Below are positions 15,944 to 25,485 of a stretch of DNA of 64,000 bases, in pieces. Positions within the stretch are counted from its first letter, which is position 1. Each line of letters begins with the position of its first letter. The notes under the pieces were generated by a model. It searched no databases, was not told the DNA's origin, and worked only from the letters and a program-made list of their open reading frames with translations. Origin of the DNA: Methylomonas sp. AM2-LC (GTDB taxonomy: Bacteria > Pseudomonadota > Gammaproteobacteria > Methylococcales > Methylomonadaceae); NCBI RefSeq assembly GCF_039904985.1, contig NZ_CP157007.1, forward strand, positions 69,660 through 133,659, written 5' to 3'. A program made the position numbers and the translations under genes.

Positions 15944-16951
15944 TTACTTCGGTAGTGCGGATTCAATGCCAAAGGCATTTATCATTTGTTGTTCAAATAC
16001 TAACGGCTCCAGAGCGATAACATTTCGATAATTTTCCAAATTAGTATAGTGATCTTCAAAATGAGTAAATATGGAATCCACTATATTTGCAAAATTCTGC
16101 TCAAAGTTTTTAGATTGAACGTCCAATTTATATTCATTGCTAATTGGTAAATCAATAGGATTGGCTGCTGAACCATATAGCCCAGTAATAACACAGCAAC
16201 CATGAATGGCCGCTTCTCTGGGTAAACGGTCTTTGCCGGGATGATGGCCGAAATCGATATAGATTTTAGAGCTAAGAAAAATTTCGGCTAATTCTTCACG
16301 GTTATATCCCTGTAATGGTTTGAATAGCAAGTTGGGAAAGGTGCTTTTGAGTTTTTCAGTAATTTTGGCACCTTTGTTAGGATTAAACAAAATGATATTT
16401 TGTCTTTGAGTGTTAACAATTTTTTCAGACAGATCCTTTAAGTAACCAGGATCGGTATAAACAGGAATCGGATCGGATAAAGGAAAAGATTGAATTTGCC
16501 GATCAAGTAAGAATTGGTTTGCATAATCGCTTTGTGCAAAATGCAGCAAATGTTTTAAGGCTCTAATGCCGCGTAAGGGTCTTTTACCCTTTATTAAATT
16601 TTTAAAATATCTGAAGTGATCTCTAAAAGGGTTGCCGTAGCGGATACAAGTATAATTATTAACTGACATCCACCAAATTGCCGCTTGTGCCTGTTTTACA
16701 TGTAAGGCAAGTGTTGTCATTATTTCCGGAAAAATAATTAACTCATGCTGGAAATCCTGATAGTTTGCAACCGTAATTTTGTATTTTTGATAGGGTTTTG
16801 GGGTTTCATGAAGCTTGTTAAATGGATGGTATACGATTGCCGCATTTTGCCCTAATCTGTTTAAGTCAAACACCAATTGATGAATAGCTTCCGGGCCGGC
16901 TGTGATTGCATTTGCCGGGCAGATAATCAGTATGCGATTAAATTTAGACAT
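15944..16951 (-). CDS. Glycosyltransferase-like protein, GT-B style (copy 1)
   Basis: About 335 residues. Begins with a Rossmann-type strand (R-I-L-I-I-C-P-A-N) and G-P-E-A-I-H-Q-L. The second half contains K-I-Y-I-D-F-G-H-H-P-G-K-D-R-L-P-R-E-A-A, which resembles the donor-binding end of GT-B glycosyltransferases. No signal peptide or membrane segment, so cytosolic. ATG 16951 gives the better N-terminus; ATG 16975 is also open. It is a lone cell-surface-type gene between two mobile elements, 42 bp from the 998-bp element. Substrate unknown. Confidence 0.55.
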   Translation of the reverse strand: MSKFNRILIICPANAITAGPEAIHQLVFDLNRLGQNAAIVYHPFNKLHETPKPYQKYKITVANYQDFQHELIIFPEIMTTLALHVKQAQAAIWWMSVNNYTCIRYGNPFRDHFRYFKNLIKGKRPLRGIRALKHLLHFAQSDYANQFLLDRQIQSFPLSDPIPVYTDPGYLKDLSEKIVNTQRQNIILFNPNKGAKITEKLKSTFPNLLFKPLQGYNREELAEIFLSSKIYIDFGHHPGKDRLPREAAIHGCCVITGLYGSAANPIDLPISNEYKLDVQSKNFEQNFANIVDSIFTHFEDHYTNLENYRNVIALEPLVFEQQMINAFGIESALPK

Positions 16952-17115
16952 AAACTTTGGATGGTGATGACGCATTAAAATGTCGCCAAATTAATATTAA
17001 ACCAAAAATAATACAACATGATCAGGTAAACCCTGAACTTGATACATACAATTGCATTATTCCTGAATCCGTGTTCAGGCTCGCACAATAACGCATAAGC
17101 CAATGATAAATAAGG

Positions 17116-17184
17116 TATAATACAGACTTTCTGTGTTCACCCGTTTTTGATTATGGCACGTTTTAAGCTAAAAGAATCCAAGAA
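17116..17184 (+). pseudogene. Promoter and first codons of a gene cut by Tn2 (copy 1)
   Basis: TATAAT (17116-17121) and ATG at 17153 start M-A-R-F-K-L-K-E-S-K-K. The Tn2 left end (GGGG at 17185) interrupts after 11 codons, and the frame stops 27 codons into the transposon. The original gene was not recognised. Confidence 0.35.
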
Positions 17185-17222
17185 GGGGTGTAAGCCGGAA
17201 CCCCAGAAAATTTTGTCACACA
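17185..17222. repeat. Tn2 left inverted repeat (copy 1)
   Basis: GGGGTGTAAGCCGGAACCCC matches the complement of the Tn2 right end (7529-7566; in the next unit 27687-27724). It lies 8 bp from the stop of the second resolvase. Confidence 0.7.
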
Positions 17223-17230
17223 GAATAAAC

Positions 17231-18199
17231 CTATTTCCAGCCGCCGTCACATTCATCCCAATAACGGCCTGTTGATTCTTCTTGGAGTGACAGGTCGATT
17301 ATTTCGCAATTGCGAAAATCAGCTATTTGATAAATCTCATCCAGAATTTCGTCGATTTGTTCTTTCAGATCAGCATCGTCGGCAAACTGCATCATAATCC
17401 GAGTTTCGGTATCATTCAGCTTCTGCCCTTGGTAATTGGTCAAAAGCATCCATGCGATTTTCTCTCGTACTGCTTTTTTACCGCGAGTAAATTTGCTGCC
17501 GTTCTCAACAAGAACCCAAAGAATGATTGCAACGGATTTGTTCGCTTCGACTTCTGGATCGGCGCATTGTGTGCTTACTGCCAGTGACGTATGCTTGATT
17601 GCGCTGCTTATCGTACTGCGACTGCATTTAATAGTTTTCTGTACAACATTCCATGAACTACCGCTTGCCAGCAATCGGTTAATGGCATTGTAACGCTCTA
17701 AGTCAACCATGCGCCCACGGTATTTTCCGGCAGCTTGTGCTTTTTCAATACCTTGCTTTTGCCGTTCCCGGCGCTGTTCATAGTCACGCCTGGCAATAGC
17801 GGCCAACATATCCAAAAGCATGTCGTTGATAGCGCCAAACATCCGCGCATCAAACTCGTTTTGTATCGGCGATAGATGTTGCCAAGTAGTTGGCACATTC
17901 ACCGCTACAACACGAACCTCACGTTTTCGGATAATGCCTTTTAAATTTTCCCATTCGGTGCTGGCCAAGCGTGAAAGCCGATCAATGTCTTCCACAAGCA
18001 AAATATCGCTTGGTCGACTATCTGCCAATAGCCGGAATAACTCTGGACGCTTTAAATGAGCGCCGGATTCGTTTTCAGCATAATAATTACAAATGACCAC
18101 ACCATGTTCGTGCGCAAAGCGATCAAGAGAACCACGTGCACGTTGGGCGTTTTGCTCGTTGGTAGAGGTTCGAAGATAAGCGCGGATAAAATGGGTCAT
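17231..18199 (-). CDS. tnpR: Tn2 resolvase, long serine recombinase (copy 1)
   Basis: 322 residues. The N-terminal serine recombinase domain (R-A-Y-L-R-T-S-T-N-E-Q, Ser12; then D-I-L-L-V-E-D-I-D-R-L-S-R) is followed by a helix-turn-helix near 190-210 (N-V-V-Q-K-T-I-K-C-S-R-S-T-I). An extra ~110-residue C-terminal region has no recognised family and an acidic, tryptophan-rich end. It is longer than classic ~185-residue resolvases. Divergent from the phd-vapC-tnpA run; probably acts at the dyads upstream (18200-18369). Confidence 0.85.
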   Translation of the reverse strand: MTHFIRAYLRTSTNEQNAQRARGSLDRFAHEHGVVICNYYAENESGAHLKRPELFRLLADSRPSDILLVEDIDRLSRLASTEWENLKGIIRKREVRVVAVNVPTTWQHLSPIQNEFDARMFGAINDMLLDMLAAIARRDYEQRRERQKQGIEKAQAAGKYRGRMVDLERYNAINRLLASGSSWNVVQKTIKCSRSTISSAIKHTSLAVSTQCADPEVEANKSVAIILWVLVENGSKFTRGKKAVREKIAWMLLTNYQGQKLNDTETRIMMQFADDADLKEQIDEILDEIYQIADFRNCEIIDLSLQEESTGRYWDECDGGWK

Positions 18200-18369
18200 T
18201 GGTACTATTAAGGTTGTTTAATCGAACCGGTCTGATTAGAGTTATAGTTTCATCTTATATAGTACCATTTGCCACTAGTTCGATTAAGGGTTACCTTATT
18301 CGAACTAGAAAAGGGTATCGAACCGTGATAAACTAAACCATATAAACTAAGTCTATTCAGGTTGTCATC
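18200..18369. promoter_or_regulatory. Tn2 res / divergent promoter region (copy 1)
   Basis: A 34-base dyad CTAGTTCGATTAAGGG...ATTCGAACTAG (18275-18308) is accompanied by single ATCGAACCG half-sites near 18220 and 18317. It lies between divergent resolvase and antitoxin genes, so it could serve as res and as antitoxin operator. Confidence 0.6.
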
Positions 18370-18615
18370 ATGCAGACATATAATATTCATGACGCTAAAA
18401 CCCAACTATCCCGTCTGGTAGAGCAAGCCGCCAAGGGTGAACCGTTTGTCATCGCCAAGGCTGGCAAGCCGATGGTTAAAGTGATGGCGCTTAATGCGCC
18501 GGAGCCTTCTCAAATCAAGCGGTTCGGTTTTATGGCTGGACAAATCCATGTACCGGATGATTTTGACCGGATGGGCGAAGAAGAAATCGTACAGCTATTT
18601 GAGGATGGCGCATGA
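18370..18615 (+). CDS. Phd/YefM-family antitoxin (copy 1)
   Basis: 81 residues. N-I-H-D-A-K-T-Q-L-S-R-L-V-E and the following A-A-K-G-E-P-F-V-I-A-K-A-G-K-P-M-V-K are the conserved Phd/YefM DNA-binding half. The short acidic C-terminus binds the toxin. It overlaps the next gene by 4 bp (ATGA). Toxin-antitoxin pairs between tnpR and tnpA are a known feature of Tn3-family transposons. Confidence 0.92.
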   Translation: MQTYNIHDAKTQLSRLVEQAAKGEPFVIAKAGKPMVKVMALNAPEPSQIKRFGFMAGQIHVPDDFDRMGEEEIVQLFEDGA

Positions 18616-18998
18616 AGCTGCTATTGGACACCCATCTGCTGCTATGGGCGGCGGAAGGTTTTGAGTATTTGCCACCGGATGCCCAGGCGCTGATGAGCGC
18701 CCCTGAAAACGAGCTGTTCTTCAGCGTCGCCAGTTTGTGGGAAATCGTTATCAAATGCGGCTTAGGCCGCAAAGACTTCCAGGTTGATCCGCGCTTGTTA
18801 CGGCGGGGGCTACTGGACAATGGCTACAATGAACTGCCGATCCTCAGCGAGCATGCGGTCACCATCGGCACCTTGCCACCCATCCATAAAGACCCTTTTG
18901 ATCGGCTGCTTGTCGCCCAGGCCATTGTCGAAGGTATCACGCTACTGACGTCCGATGCCTATGTGGCTGAATACCCAGGTCCAGTGCAACACGTCTAA
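18612..18998 (+). CDS. PIN-domain toxin, VapC-like (copy 1)
   Basis: 128 residues. PIN ribonuclease with the acidic active site: L-L-L-D-T-H (Asp6), S-L-W-E-I-V-I-K (Glu near 44), D-P-F-D-R-L-L (Asp near 97) and T-S-D (near 114). It should cleave RNA unless bound by the Phd-type partner. It ends 3 bp before the Tn2 tnpA start, so TA and transposase are likely co-transcribed. Confidence 0.92.
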   Translation: MKLLLDTHLLLWAAEGFEYLPPDAQALMSAPENELFFSVASLWEIVIKCGLGRKDFQVDPRLLRRGLLDNGYNELPILSEHAVTIGTLPPIHKDPFDRLLVAQAIVEGITLLTSDAYVAEYPGPVQHV

Positions 18999-19001
18999 TG
19001 A

Positions 19002-19918
19002 ATGGCAGCAAAAAATAAGCTGCTGACCGTACTATCGGAAGCCGAGCAGTATGCTCTATATGGCCTGCCAGATTTTGATGATGCTCAGCGGCTGGAGTAT
19101 CTGGCACTTTCGGAAAACGAACTGATGCTTGCGACCAGCCGCCCCGGTCTTCATGCCCAGGTTTATTGCATTTTGCAAATCGGTTATTTCAAGGCAAAGC
19201 ACAGCTTTTTCCGCTTTGACTGGAACGAAGTCGAGGACGATTGCGCCTTTGTATTGAGCCGTTATTTCATCGGCGATGCATTTGAAAGGAAGCCGATAAC
19301 CAACCATGAGCATTACACTCAGCGCGGGCGTATTGCCGAGTTGTTCGGCTATCGGTTGTGGACTTCCGACTTTCTGCCGCAGCTAGCGCGTCAGGCCGAG
19401 TCTATTGTGCGGCGTGACGTCTCGCCGGGATTTGTAGCCGTCGAGCTGCTCGTCTGGCTTAACGGCCACAAAATCATTCGGCCAGGCTACACTACGCTGC
19501 AAGAGTTGATCAGCGAAACGCTTTCCTCCGAACGCCGACGGCTTGGCGGACTACTTGCAGAAATACTGGATGACGCGACCAAAGCCACGCTGACCCAGCT
19601 CCTGGTGCGTGATGATACCCTGTCTCAATTAGCGGCGCTAAAGCAGGATGCCAAGAATTTCGGCTGGCGTCAGATGATCCGCGAACGCGAGAAGCGCACC
19701 CTGCTGGAACCACTGCACAGGATTGCAAAAGCCTTGCTGCCCAAGTTGGGCGTTTCCCAGCAGAACTTGCTCTACTATGCGAGTTTGGCCAATTTTTATA
19801 CCGTTCACGACTTGCGAAACCTCAAGCCGGAGCAGACCTATCTCTACTTGTTGTGCTATGCCTGGCAACGCTACCGCCAGTTTACCGATAATCTGGTCGA
19901 TGCGATGGCTTTCCACAT
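19002..19918 (+). pseudogene. tnpA: 5' fragment of Tn2 transposase tnpA, cut by Tn1 (copy 1)
   Basis: About 305 codons related to the N-terminal third of Tn1 TnpA (shared L-Q-I-G-Y-F/Y, F-Y-T-V/I, L-Y-L-L-C-Y-A). The reading frame continues 32 codons into the Tn1 left end, to a stop at 20018. It lacks the catalytic core. With the C-terminal piece at 27205-27664 it brackets Tn1 + Rhs + MITE in one orientation, so all three lie in the gap of a single old tnpA. Confidence 0.9.
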
Positions 19919-20090
19919 GGGGTTAATTAACCAAAAGAACGGTTTGTCCCGCGACACCCCTGGAGCCCTTGGTATTAGCGGCTTTCAGACGAAATATCGA
20001 TTTCAAATTCGCCACTAAAAATTCTATAGCCTATTGAATATTAATAACTTATTGTGCGTCACAAAATTCATGCTTGCCGATAAAGTTGGC
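19919..20090. repeat. Tn1 left end with extended arm copying the tnpA 3' end (copy 2)
   Basis: Beyond the 50-base inverted repeat (19919-19968), similarity to the complement of the right end continues for about 120 further bases with scattered changes. It covers the tnpA stop and last codons (for example ATCGATTTCAAATTCGCCA). So the left arm is a decayed inverted copy of the transposase 3' end. The remaining bases to 20233 hold no gene. Confidence 0.75.
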
Positions 20091-20233
20091 TGACCGAAAG
20101 GATTAGGAATAATTAGTAAATGAGTAACGCCAACGTCACGCCAAGGTTCTGAATACAATGCTATTCACACTGTTCGTAATGATGCTATTCCAACCTGATA
20201 CGAAACAATATCGATGGGATATGGAATGGTATT

Positions 20234-20866
20234 TTAGTTCTGCTTGCTGACGGCAAGCTTAAATCCCAGGAATACAAACACGCCTCCCGCTGTTCGCGTT
20301 AGCCAGGCAAATAAAAGCTTGCGGGGAGATAGGCGCTGATTAAGATGGTCTGCGAACCAAGCGAGGAACAAGCACCAAATTGTGCCAGTAAAATTAAAAA
20401 TCCCGCCCAGGAAGATAAAGGCCAAGGCTTTGTTTGGCGCTTCATGCTCGATAAACTGTGGAACGAAAGCCAGAAAGAAAATCGCCACTTTTGGGTTGAG
20501 AACGTTGGTCAGAAAGCCTTGACGAAAAATACTGCGTAGGGACGCTGGCTGCGAGTTCTTTAGTGCATCTGAACAGGGTGAAGTACTGCGCATCAAGGTA
20601 ATTCCTATGTATACGAGATACACTGCACCAATCAGCTTAAGCGTGGAGAATGCAGTCGAAGAAGCCGCAAGTAGCGCTGACAAGCCAACAGCGGCGGCAA
20701 AAATATGCAGGTAACAGCCCAGGGCTATACCGAGTGCGGCGGCTACGCCGGCAGAACGACCTTGGCCGACACTACGGGCAACAATATACAGCGAGTCTGC
20801 GCCAGGTGTGATATTTAGCAATAGACCAGAGATTACAAAAAGTGTTAGATCATGAGTGCCGAGCAT
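20234..20866 (-). CDS. LysE/RhtB-family exporter, Tn1 passenger (copy 2)
   Basis: Second copy of the gene at 76-708, in the only Tn1 that is complete and flanked by plasmid A on both sides. Confidence 0.9.
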   Translation of the reverse strand: MLGTHDLTLFVISGLLLNITPGADSLYIVARSVGQGRSAGVAAALGIALGCYLHIFAAAVGLSALLAASSTAFSTLKLIGAVYLVYIGITLMRSTSPCSDALKNSQPASLRSIFRQGFLTNVLNPKVAIFFLAFVPQFIEHEAPNKALAFIFLGGIFNFTGTIWCLFLAWFADHLNQRLSPRKLLFAWLTRTAGGVFVFLGFKLAVSKQN

Positions 20867-20911
20867 AAGTTATAAAGTCAGTCGTTATTTTTAAAAAAAT
20901 TCCCTTTGAGG

Positions 20912-21439
20912 CTATGTATTTGCTTCCGCATCAACACTGGCTATATTAAAAACCATACTGTCCATCCCCATAAGGCGCTCTTGATGGCTGAATTGAAATC
21001 CGGTTTTTTCCAAAACACGTATTGAAGCCAGATTTTTTGTATGCGTAAACGCCATTAAATATTTCAGCTCTAATATTTGAAAGTAATACCGAATCCAAGC
21101 GGATGTTACTTCTGTTGCTATACCTTGGTTCCAGAAGCTTGGCAACAATCTATAGCCTAACTCGAAACTATGACATTCAGGAAAATACATGGGGCCAGAG
21201 TCGCCAATCGGTTTCATGGTATTACGATCAAGAATTATCCATTTTGCATATCCATATTGATTTTGGTGCTCAATATAATGCGTTATCCTCAAAATGGTGG
21301 ACTCCAGATTAATATCTGGGCCATGAGGCGTGAATTTCATGACCTCTGGATCACCAAACCAAGAAAATGACTGTATTGCATCATCCTCGGTAAATGGCCT
21401 GAGGATCGTTCGGGCTGTTTGCAATTCTGTTATTTGCAT
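20912..21439 (-). CDS. GNAT N-acetyltransferase, Tn1 passenger (copy 2)
   Basis: Second copy of the gene at 754-1281; TTG alternative start at 21475. Confidence 0.85.
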   Translation of the reverse strand: MQITELQTARTILRPFTEDDAIQSFSWFGDPEVMKFTPHGPDINLESTILRITHYIEHQNQYGYAKWIILDRNTMKPIGDSGPMYFPECHSFELGYRLLPSFWNQGIATEVTSAWIRYYFQILELKYLMAFTHTKNLASIRVLEKTGFQFSHQERLMGMDSMVFNIASVDAEANT

Positions 21440-21519
21440 TGAATACACTTCGAATAAGGTTAGATTATATTCCAAGTCTGTTTTGGAACAGTGAACAAAA
21501 AGTCACACAGCGAGGAATG

Positions 21520-22098
21520 TTATGTTTTTCCCGATTCATTTCGTTTTTCTGCAATATGGGAGAAGAATTTCCGCCTCCCCACGCCAGCAATTTCACATAC
21601 CTCAGCAGCGGTTTTGCCTGAATTTTCATATAAGATTCTGGCATTTTCCAATTTTTCAGGATCAGTCTTAGGTCGCCCCCCGGTTTTACCACGCGCTTTA
21701 GCAGATGAACGGCCTGCCGCCGCCCGTTCTGCGCGTAGCTCCCGCTCCATTTGGTGAATGGCACCCATCATCGACAAGAAACAACGACCAGTAGCTGTTG
21801 TTGTGTCGATATTTTCTCGCAATGACACCAAGTTAATCTGTCGTTGTTCCAAAACTTTGGCCGTTGTCAGTAAATCCATCAAAGAGCGCGTCATGCGGCT
21901 TAATTCACTCACGACCAAAGTATCACCTGGGCGAGCATATTCCAAAAACTGATCCCAGCCAGGTCGATCCATGTGTGAACCGGTCATTTTGTCGGAAAAG
22001 ATTTTCCCGCAACCGGCTTTCTGTAAAGCATCGATTTGAGAATCCAGATTTTGGCCGATACTGCTGACCCGTGCATAGCCGATTCGATGGAGAGACAT
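21520..22098 (-). CDS. tnpR: Tn1 resolvase TnpR (copy 2)
   Basis: Second copy of the gene at 1362-1940, catalytic Ser12 present. Confidence 0.92.
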   Translation of the reverse strand: MSLHRIGYARVSSIGQNLDSQIDALQKAGCGKIFSDKMTGSHMDRPGWDQFLEYARPGDTLVVSELSRMTRSLMDLLTTAKVLEQRQINLVSLRENIDTTTATGRCFLSMMGAIHQMERELRAERAAAGRSSAKARGKTGGRPKTDPEKLENARILYENSGKTAAEVCEIAGVGRRKFFSHIAEKRNESGKT

Positions 22099-22117
22099 AT
22101 CTGTAGAAGTAGAATGG

Positions 22118-22263
22118 GTGTACATAGTGCAAAAAGTTAACACATAGTACAGGTAAATGCATTATGATTTTAGCAAAGGTTTTTGCACTAAAAATGAAAG
22201 GAATTGCAATCCGAAAGAACCGGTCAACTTAGAGTGCAGAAAGTACACTTTTTGCACTGACTA
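22118..22263. promoter_or_regulatory. Tn1 res region (copy 2)
   Basis: Same GTGCAAAAAG-type dyads as at 1960-2105. It is in direct orientation to the other two, so it is a potential resolution site 20,158 bp from each. Confidence 0.65.
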
Positions 22264-22369
22264 AAAAGCAGCCCCCATCCATCAGAATTCGAATATCAAG
22301 CGACCGAGAAAAACAGTGGTGTGGAAATAACCGTGCCATAACCATCATCCTCATCAAATAGAAACCAGC

Positions 22370-25300
22370 ATGGCTCGACTGACGATTTTAACCCAGGACG
22401 AAATCAATGATCTTTACGAAATACCCACGCTGGATGACGACGATCGATCATTTTTATTTGCCCTCGATACCGACGACATAGCCGTGCTCGATAGCTTTGA
22501 AAACAACACTACCTGTAAAGTGGATTACATCCTACAGCTTGGTTATTACCGGGCTGTCAATTACTTCTTCCTATTCAGCTTCCAAAAAGTTAAAGCGGAT
22601 GCGGCGTTCATCATGCGGCTTTATTTTCCAGATGAGCCATTTCCCAAAAAGCAGGTGTCTAAAAATCATCACTACCGGAACCGCTACGAGGTGATGAATA
22701 AATTCGGCCTGAAAGATGTCGATACAGATTTTCAAAGCCAATTACTCAAAGAAGCAAAAGCGCTTGTCAAACGACACGCACTATCGCGGTTCGTGTTGGA
22801 AGGCTTGTTGAGCTATTGCCAACAACAAAATGTCATCCGGCCAGCTTATTCAAGTTTACAGGATATTGTGACTACCGCGCTTCAAGAGGAAAGAAACTGG
22901 CTGGTCAATAAACTTTACACCGATGCCGATAAAGAACTGCGTGCGGAATTGGATAAGCTGTTAACGAACGACGAACTGTTTTATAACCTCACCTTGCTAA
23001 AAAAGGATCAGAAGAATTTCAGCACCACTGAAATTAAAAATAGCGTCGCCAAACAACAGCTTGTCATCGGCATTTACCAAAAATCTCAGACCCTGATGCC
23101 TAAGCTGGGACTCTCAGAACAGAATATTATCTACTATGCAAATCTGGCGGAATTTTACACCATCCAGAAACTCAAGCGGTTAACCGATAAAAATCTGGTA
23201 CGGCTGTACCTGCTTTGTTACGCTCATCGCCGGTTTCTTAAAATCAATGACCATCTGGTATCCAGCTTGATACAGAAGATGACAAAATATACCGATGACG
23301 CCAACGACTATCAACGTTCAGAAATAGAGTTGATTGAAAACGTCGATTCCAAGCTTAGGCAGCAGGCATGTAAGGTGCTGGCCATCAATATCGATAGCGG
23401 TATTCCCGATGAACAAGTCAGGGCCAAAGCCTTTGAAGTGGTTCCAGAAGCCGATTATAAACAATTTCTAGATGAATTTAAAAAGCCCAATCTAGACAGG
23501 GACTTCTATCGTTGGCAATACTATGGGCAACAGGCATTAACCATAAAAAGGAACCTGCGGCCAATTTTCAAAGTCCTGGACTTTTCTTGCACGAACGCTG
23601 GGCTAACAGAAGCCATTGTGTTTTTAAGGCGGCACCTGAGCAGCGGACTATCATTTCGGGATTATGCCTATGAAGACATCCCCATGAACTTTTTTCCTCA
23701 ATCGCTGAAAAAATACCTCACCTATAAAGTGCTGGTCGATGATAAGAAGGTCAAAAAAGTGGATGGCGACCGCTATGAATGCATGGTTTATAGCCAGCTA
23801 AAACAGGGCATTGCCAATACCAGCGTGTTTATTAAAGACAGTAATTGCTATCGTACCCTGGACGATGAACTGATCGACATTGAATATTGGGCGCAACATA
23901 AAGATGAAATATTAAAGCAGCTCAACATGCCTTTATTGTCAATGAACATCGAAGACTTATTAAGTAAACTCGAAGCCAGCCTGAAAGAGAAATATGCGCG
24001 AGTGAACCAAAACATTAAAAACGGTGAAAACTCTAGCCTAAAAATTCATCGCAATAAGCAAGGCGAGCTGGTTAACTGGACTTTGCCTTATACCCGTCTT
24101 GATGACGGGATTAACAATCCATTCTATGAAAAGCTCTTGGTCTCAAGCATCGGCGATATTCTTAAGTTTTCGGCAGAGGCTACCGGTTTTCTAAAGTCTT
24201 TTTCACATCTTCAGCCAAAATACGCGAAGTCACACCCCGACCCTGAAGTTATTCATGCCTGTGTTATCGCCAATGCAACGGGGGTTGAAGCGAAGAAAAT
24301 GAAGGCGATCAGCGATGTAAAAGAGCAAGATCTGGATCGGGTTAGTAAAAGCTATATTCGCTTTCAAACCCTATGCGCCGCCAATGATGTGATTATGAAC
24401 CATACCGCCAAGCTGCCCATTTTTGGCGAGTATAATTTAGCTGACTACGGTGTTCACGCCAGTGTTGACGGTCAAAAATTGGCAACGAAATACCATACGA
24501 TCAAATCCAGGTACGGAAAAAAATATTTTGGCCTTCTGAAAGGCGTGGTCTTATTGGGACTCATCGGCAATCATCTCCCCTTGCGTCTGAAAGTCATCGG
24601 TGCAAACCAGCACGAAAGTCACTTCTTACTGGATATTGTCGAAAGTAATACATCAGATGTTGAAATTACGGCGGTATCCGGCGATATGCACAGTATCAAT
24701 CGCGTTAACTTTGCCTTAATGTATATGTTTGGCTATCGATTTATGCCTCGCTTTACTCAGCTATCTGATAAATCAGATCAAAAATTGGTGAGTTTCGATG
24801 AGATCGACAAGTACGCAAAACACCTTATTAAGCCCAGCAAAAAGGTCAATAAATCGCTCATTATTAAGGAATGGGATAAAATTTTGAGAATTCTAGCCTC
24901 TCTGGCAATCAAAAAGACCACGCAAAGCCATATTGTGAGTAAATTATCGTCTTGTAAAAAGATCGATTCGACCTTAAAAGCCTTGATTGCCTTTGATGAA
25001 ATCATTATGACCGATTATTTGCTGGATTATATCGATAGCAAGGAAATCCGCGAAGTGGTGCAAGGCTCATTGAACCGTGGCGAATCCTACCACCAGTTAA
25101 GCTCCACTATTTCCAAAGTCAGCGGCGGCAGGATGCTTAATGGAAAAACTGAAATTGAACTCGACATTAATGCCGAATCCATCAGGCTCATTGCCAACGC
25201 GGTGATTTTTTATAATGCGACCATTCTATCGGCGCTTTATCAGCACTATCTAACGATTGATCCGGAAAAGGCGAAAGAAATAGTAAGATTTTCACCTGTT

Positions 25301-25429
25301 GCCTGGCAGCATATCAACTTCATTGGCAAGTATGAATTTTACAATCGAGAACATATTGTTAATATTCAAGAGGTTATCAAGAAACTTATTGGCGAATTTG
25401 AAATCGATATTTCGGCTGCAAGCCGCTAA
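22370..25429 (+). CDS. tnpA: Tn1 transposase TnpA (copy 2)
   Basis: Second copy of the gene at 2212-5271; full length. Confidence 0.97.
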   Translation: MARLTILTQDEINDLYEIPTLDDDDRSFLFALDTDDIAVLDSFENNTTCKVDYILQLGYYRAVNYFFLFSFQKVKADAAFIMRLYFPDEPFPKKQVSKNHHYRNRYEVMNKFGLKDVDTDFQSQLLKEAKALVKRHALSRFVLEGLLSYCQQQNVIRPAYSSLQDIVTTALQEERNWLVNKLYTDADKELRAELDKLLTNDELFYNLTLLKKDQKNFSTTEIKNSVAKQQLVIGIYQKSQTLMPKLGLSEQNIIYYANLAEFYTIQKLKRLTDKNLVRLYLLCYAHRRFLKINDHLVSSLIQKMTKYTDDANDYQRSEIELIENVDSKLRQQACKVLAINIDSGIPDEQVRAKAFEVVPEADYKQFLDEFKKPNLDRDFYRWQYYGQQALTIKRNLRPIFKVLDFSCTNAGLTEAIVFLRRHLSSGLSFRDYAYEDIPMNFFPQSLKKYLTYKVLVDDKKVKKVDGDRYECMVYSQLKQGIANTSVFIKDSNCYRTLDDELIDIEYWAQHKDEILKQLNMPLLSMNIEDLLSKLEASLKEKYARVNQNIKNGENSSLKIHRNKQGELVNWTLPYTRLDDGINNPFYEKLLVSSIGDILKFSAEATGFLKSFSHLQPKYAKSHPDPEVIHACVIANATGVEAKKMKAISDVKEQDLDRVSKSYIRFQTLCAANDVIMNHTAKLPIFGEYNLADYGVHASVDGQKLATKYHTIKSRYGKKYFGLLKGVVLLGLIGNHLPLRLKVIGANQHESHFLLDIVESNTSDVEITAVSGDMHSINRVNFALMYMFGYRFMPRFTQLSDKSDQKLVSFDEIDKYAKHLIKPSKKVNKSLIIKEWDKILRILASLAIKKTTQSHIVSKLSSCKKIDSTLKALIAFDEIIMTDYLLDYIDSKEIREVVQGSLNRGESYHQLSSTISKVSGGRMLNGKTEIELDINAESIRLIANAVIFYNATILSALYQHYLTIDPEKAKEIVRFSPVAWQHINFIGKYEFYNREHIVNIQEVIKKLIGEFEIDISAASR

Positions 25430-25435
25430 TACCGA

Positions 25436-25485
25436 GGGCTCCAGGGGTATCGCGGGACAAACCGTTCTTTTGGTTAAATAACCCC
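25436..25485. repeat. Tn1 IRR (copy 2)
   Basis: As 5278-5327; followed by ATTAACCGG of the Rhs tip. Confidence 0.9.

Larger units (their letters stand above)
1..20158. repeat. Tandem unit 1 (20,158 bp): Tn1 (5'-incomplete) + plasmid A
   Basis: Window base 1 corresponds to base 20159 and base 40317. All gene coordinates recur with an offset of exactly 20,158, and the predicted proteins are identical in each copy. The unit equals one Tn1 copy (5,567 bp) plus the small plasmid A (14,591 bp), so a circular 20,158-bp plasmid carrying one Tn1 would give this period. The window opens 240 bp inside Tn1. Confidence 0.97.
19919..25485. mobile_element. Tn1 copy 2, complete Tn3-family transposon (5,567 bp)
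   Basis: Starts GGGGTTAATTAACC and ends with the matching inverted repeat. Contains lysE-type, GNAT, tnpR, res and tnpA. The left flank is CACAT (inside Tn2 tnpA) and the right flank ATTAA (inside an Rhs tip), so there is no target duplication around this copy. The flanks must have come together by recombination or deletion. Confidence 0.93.
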
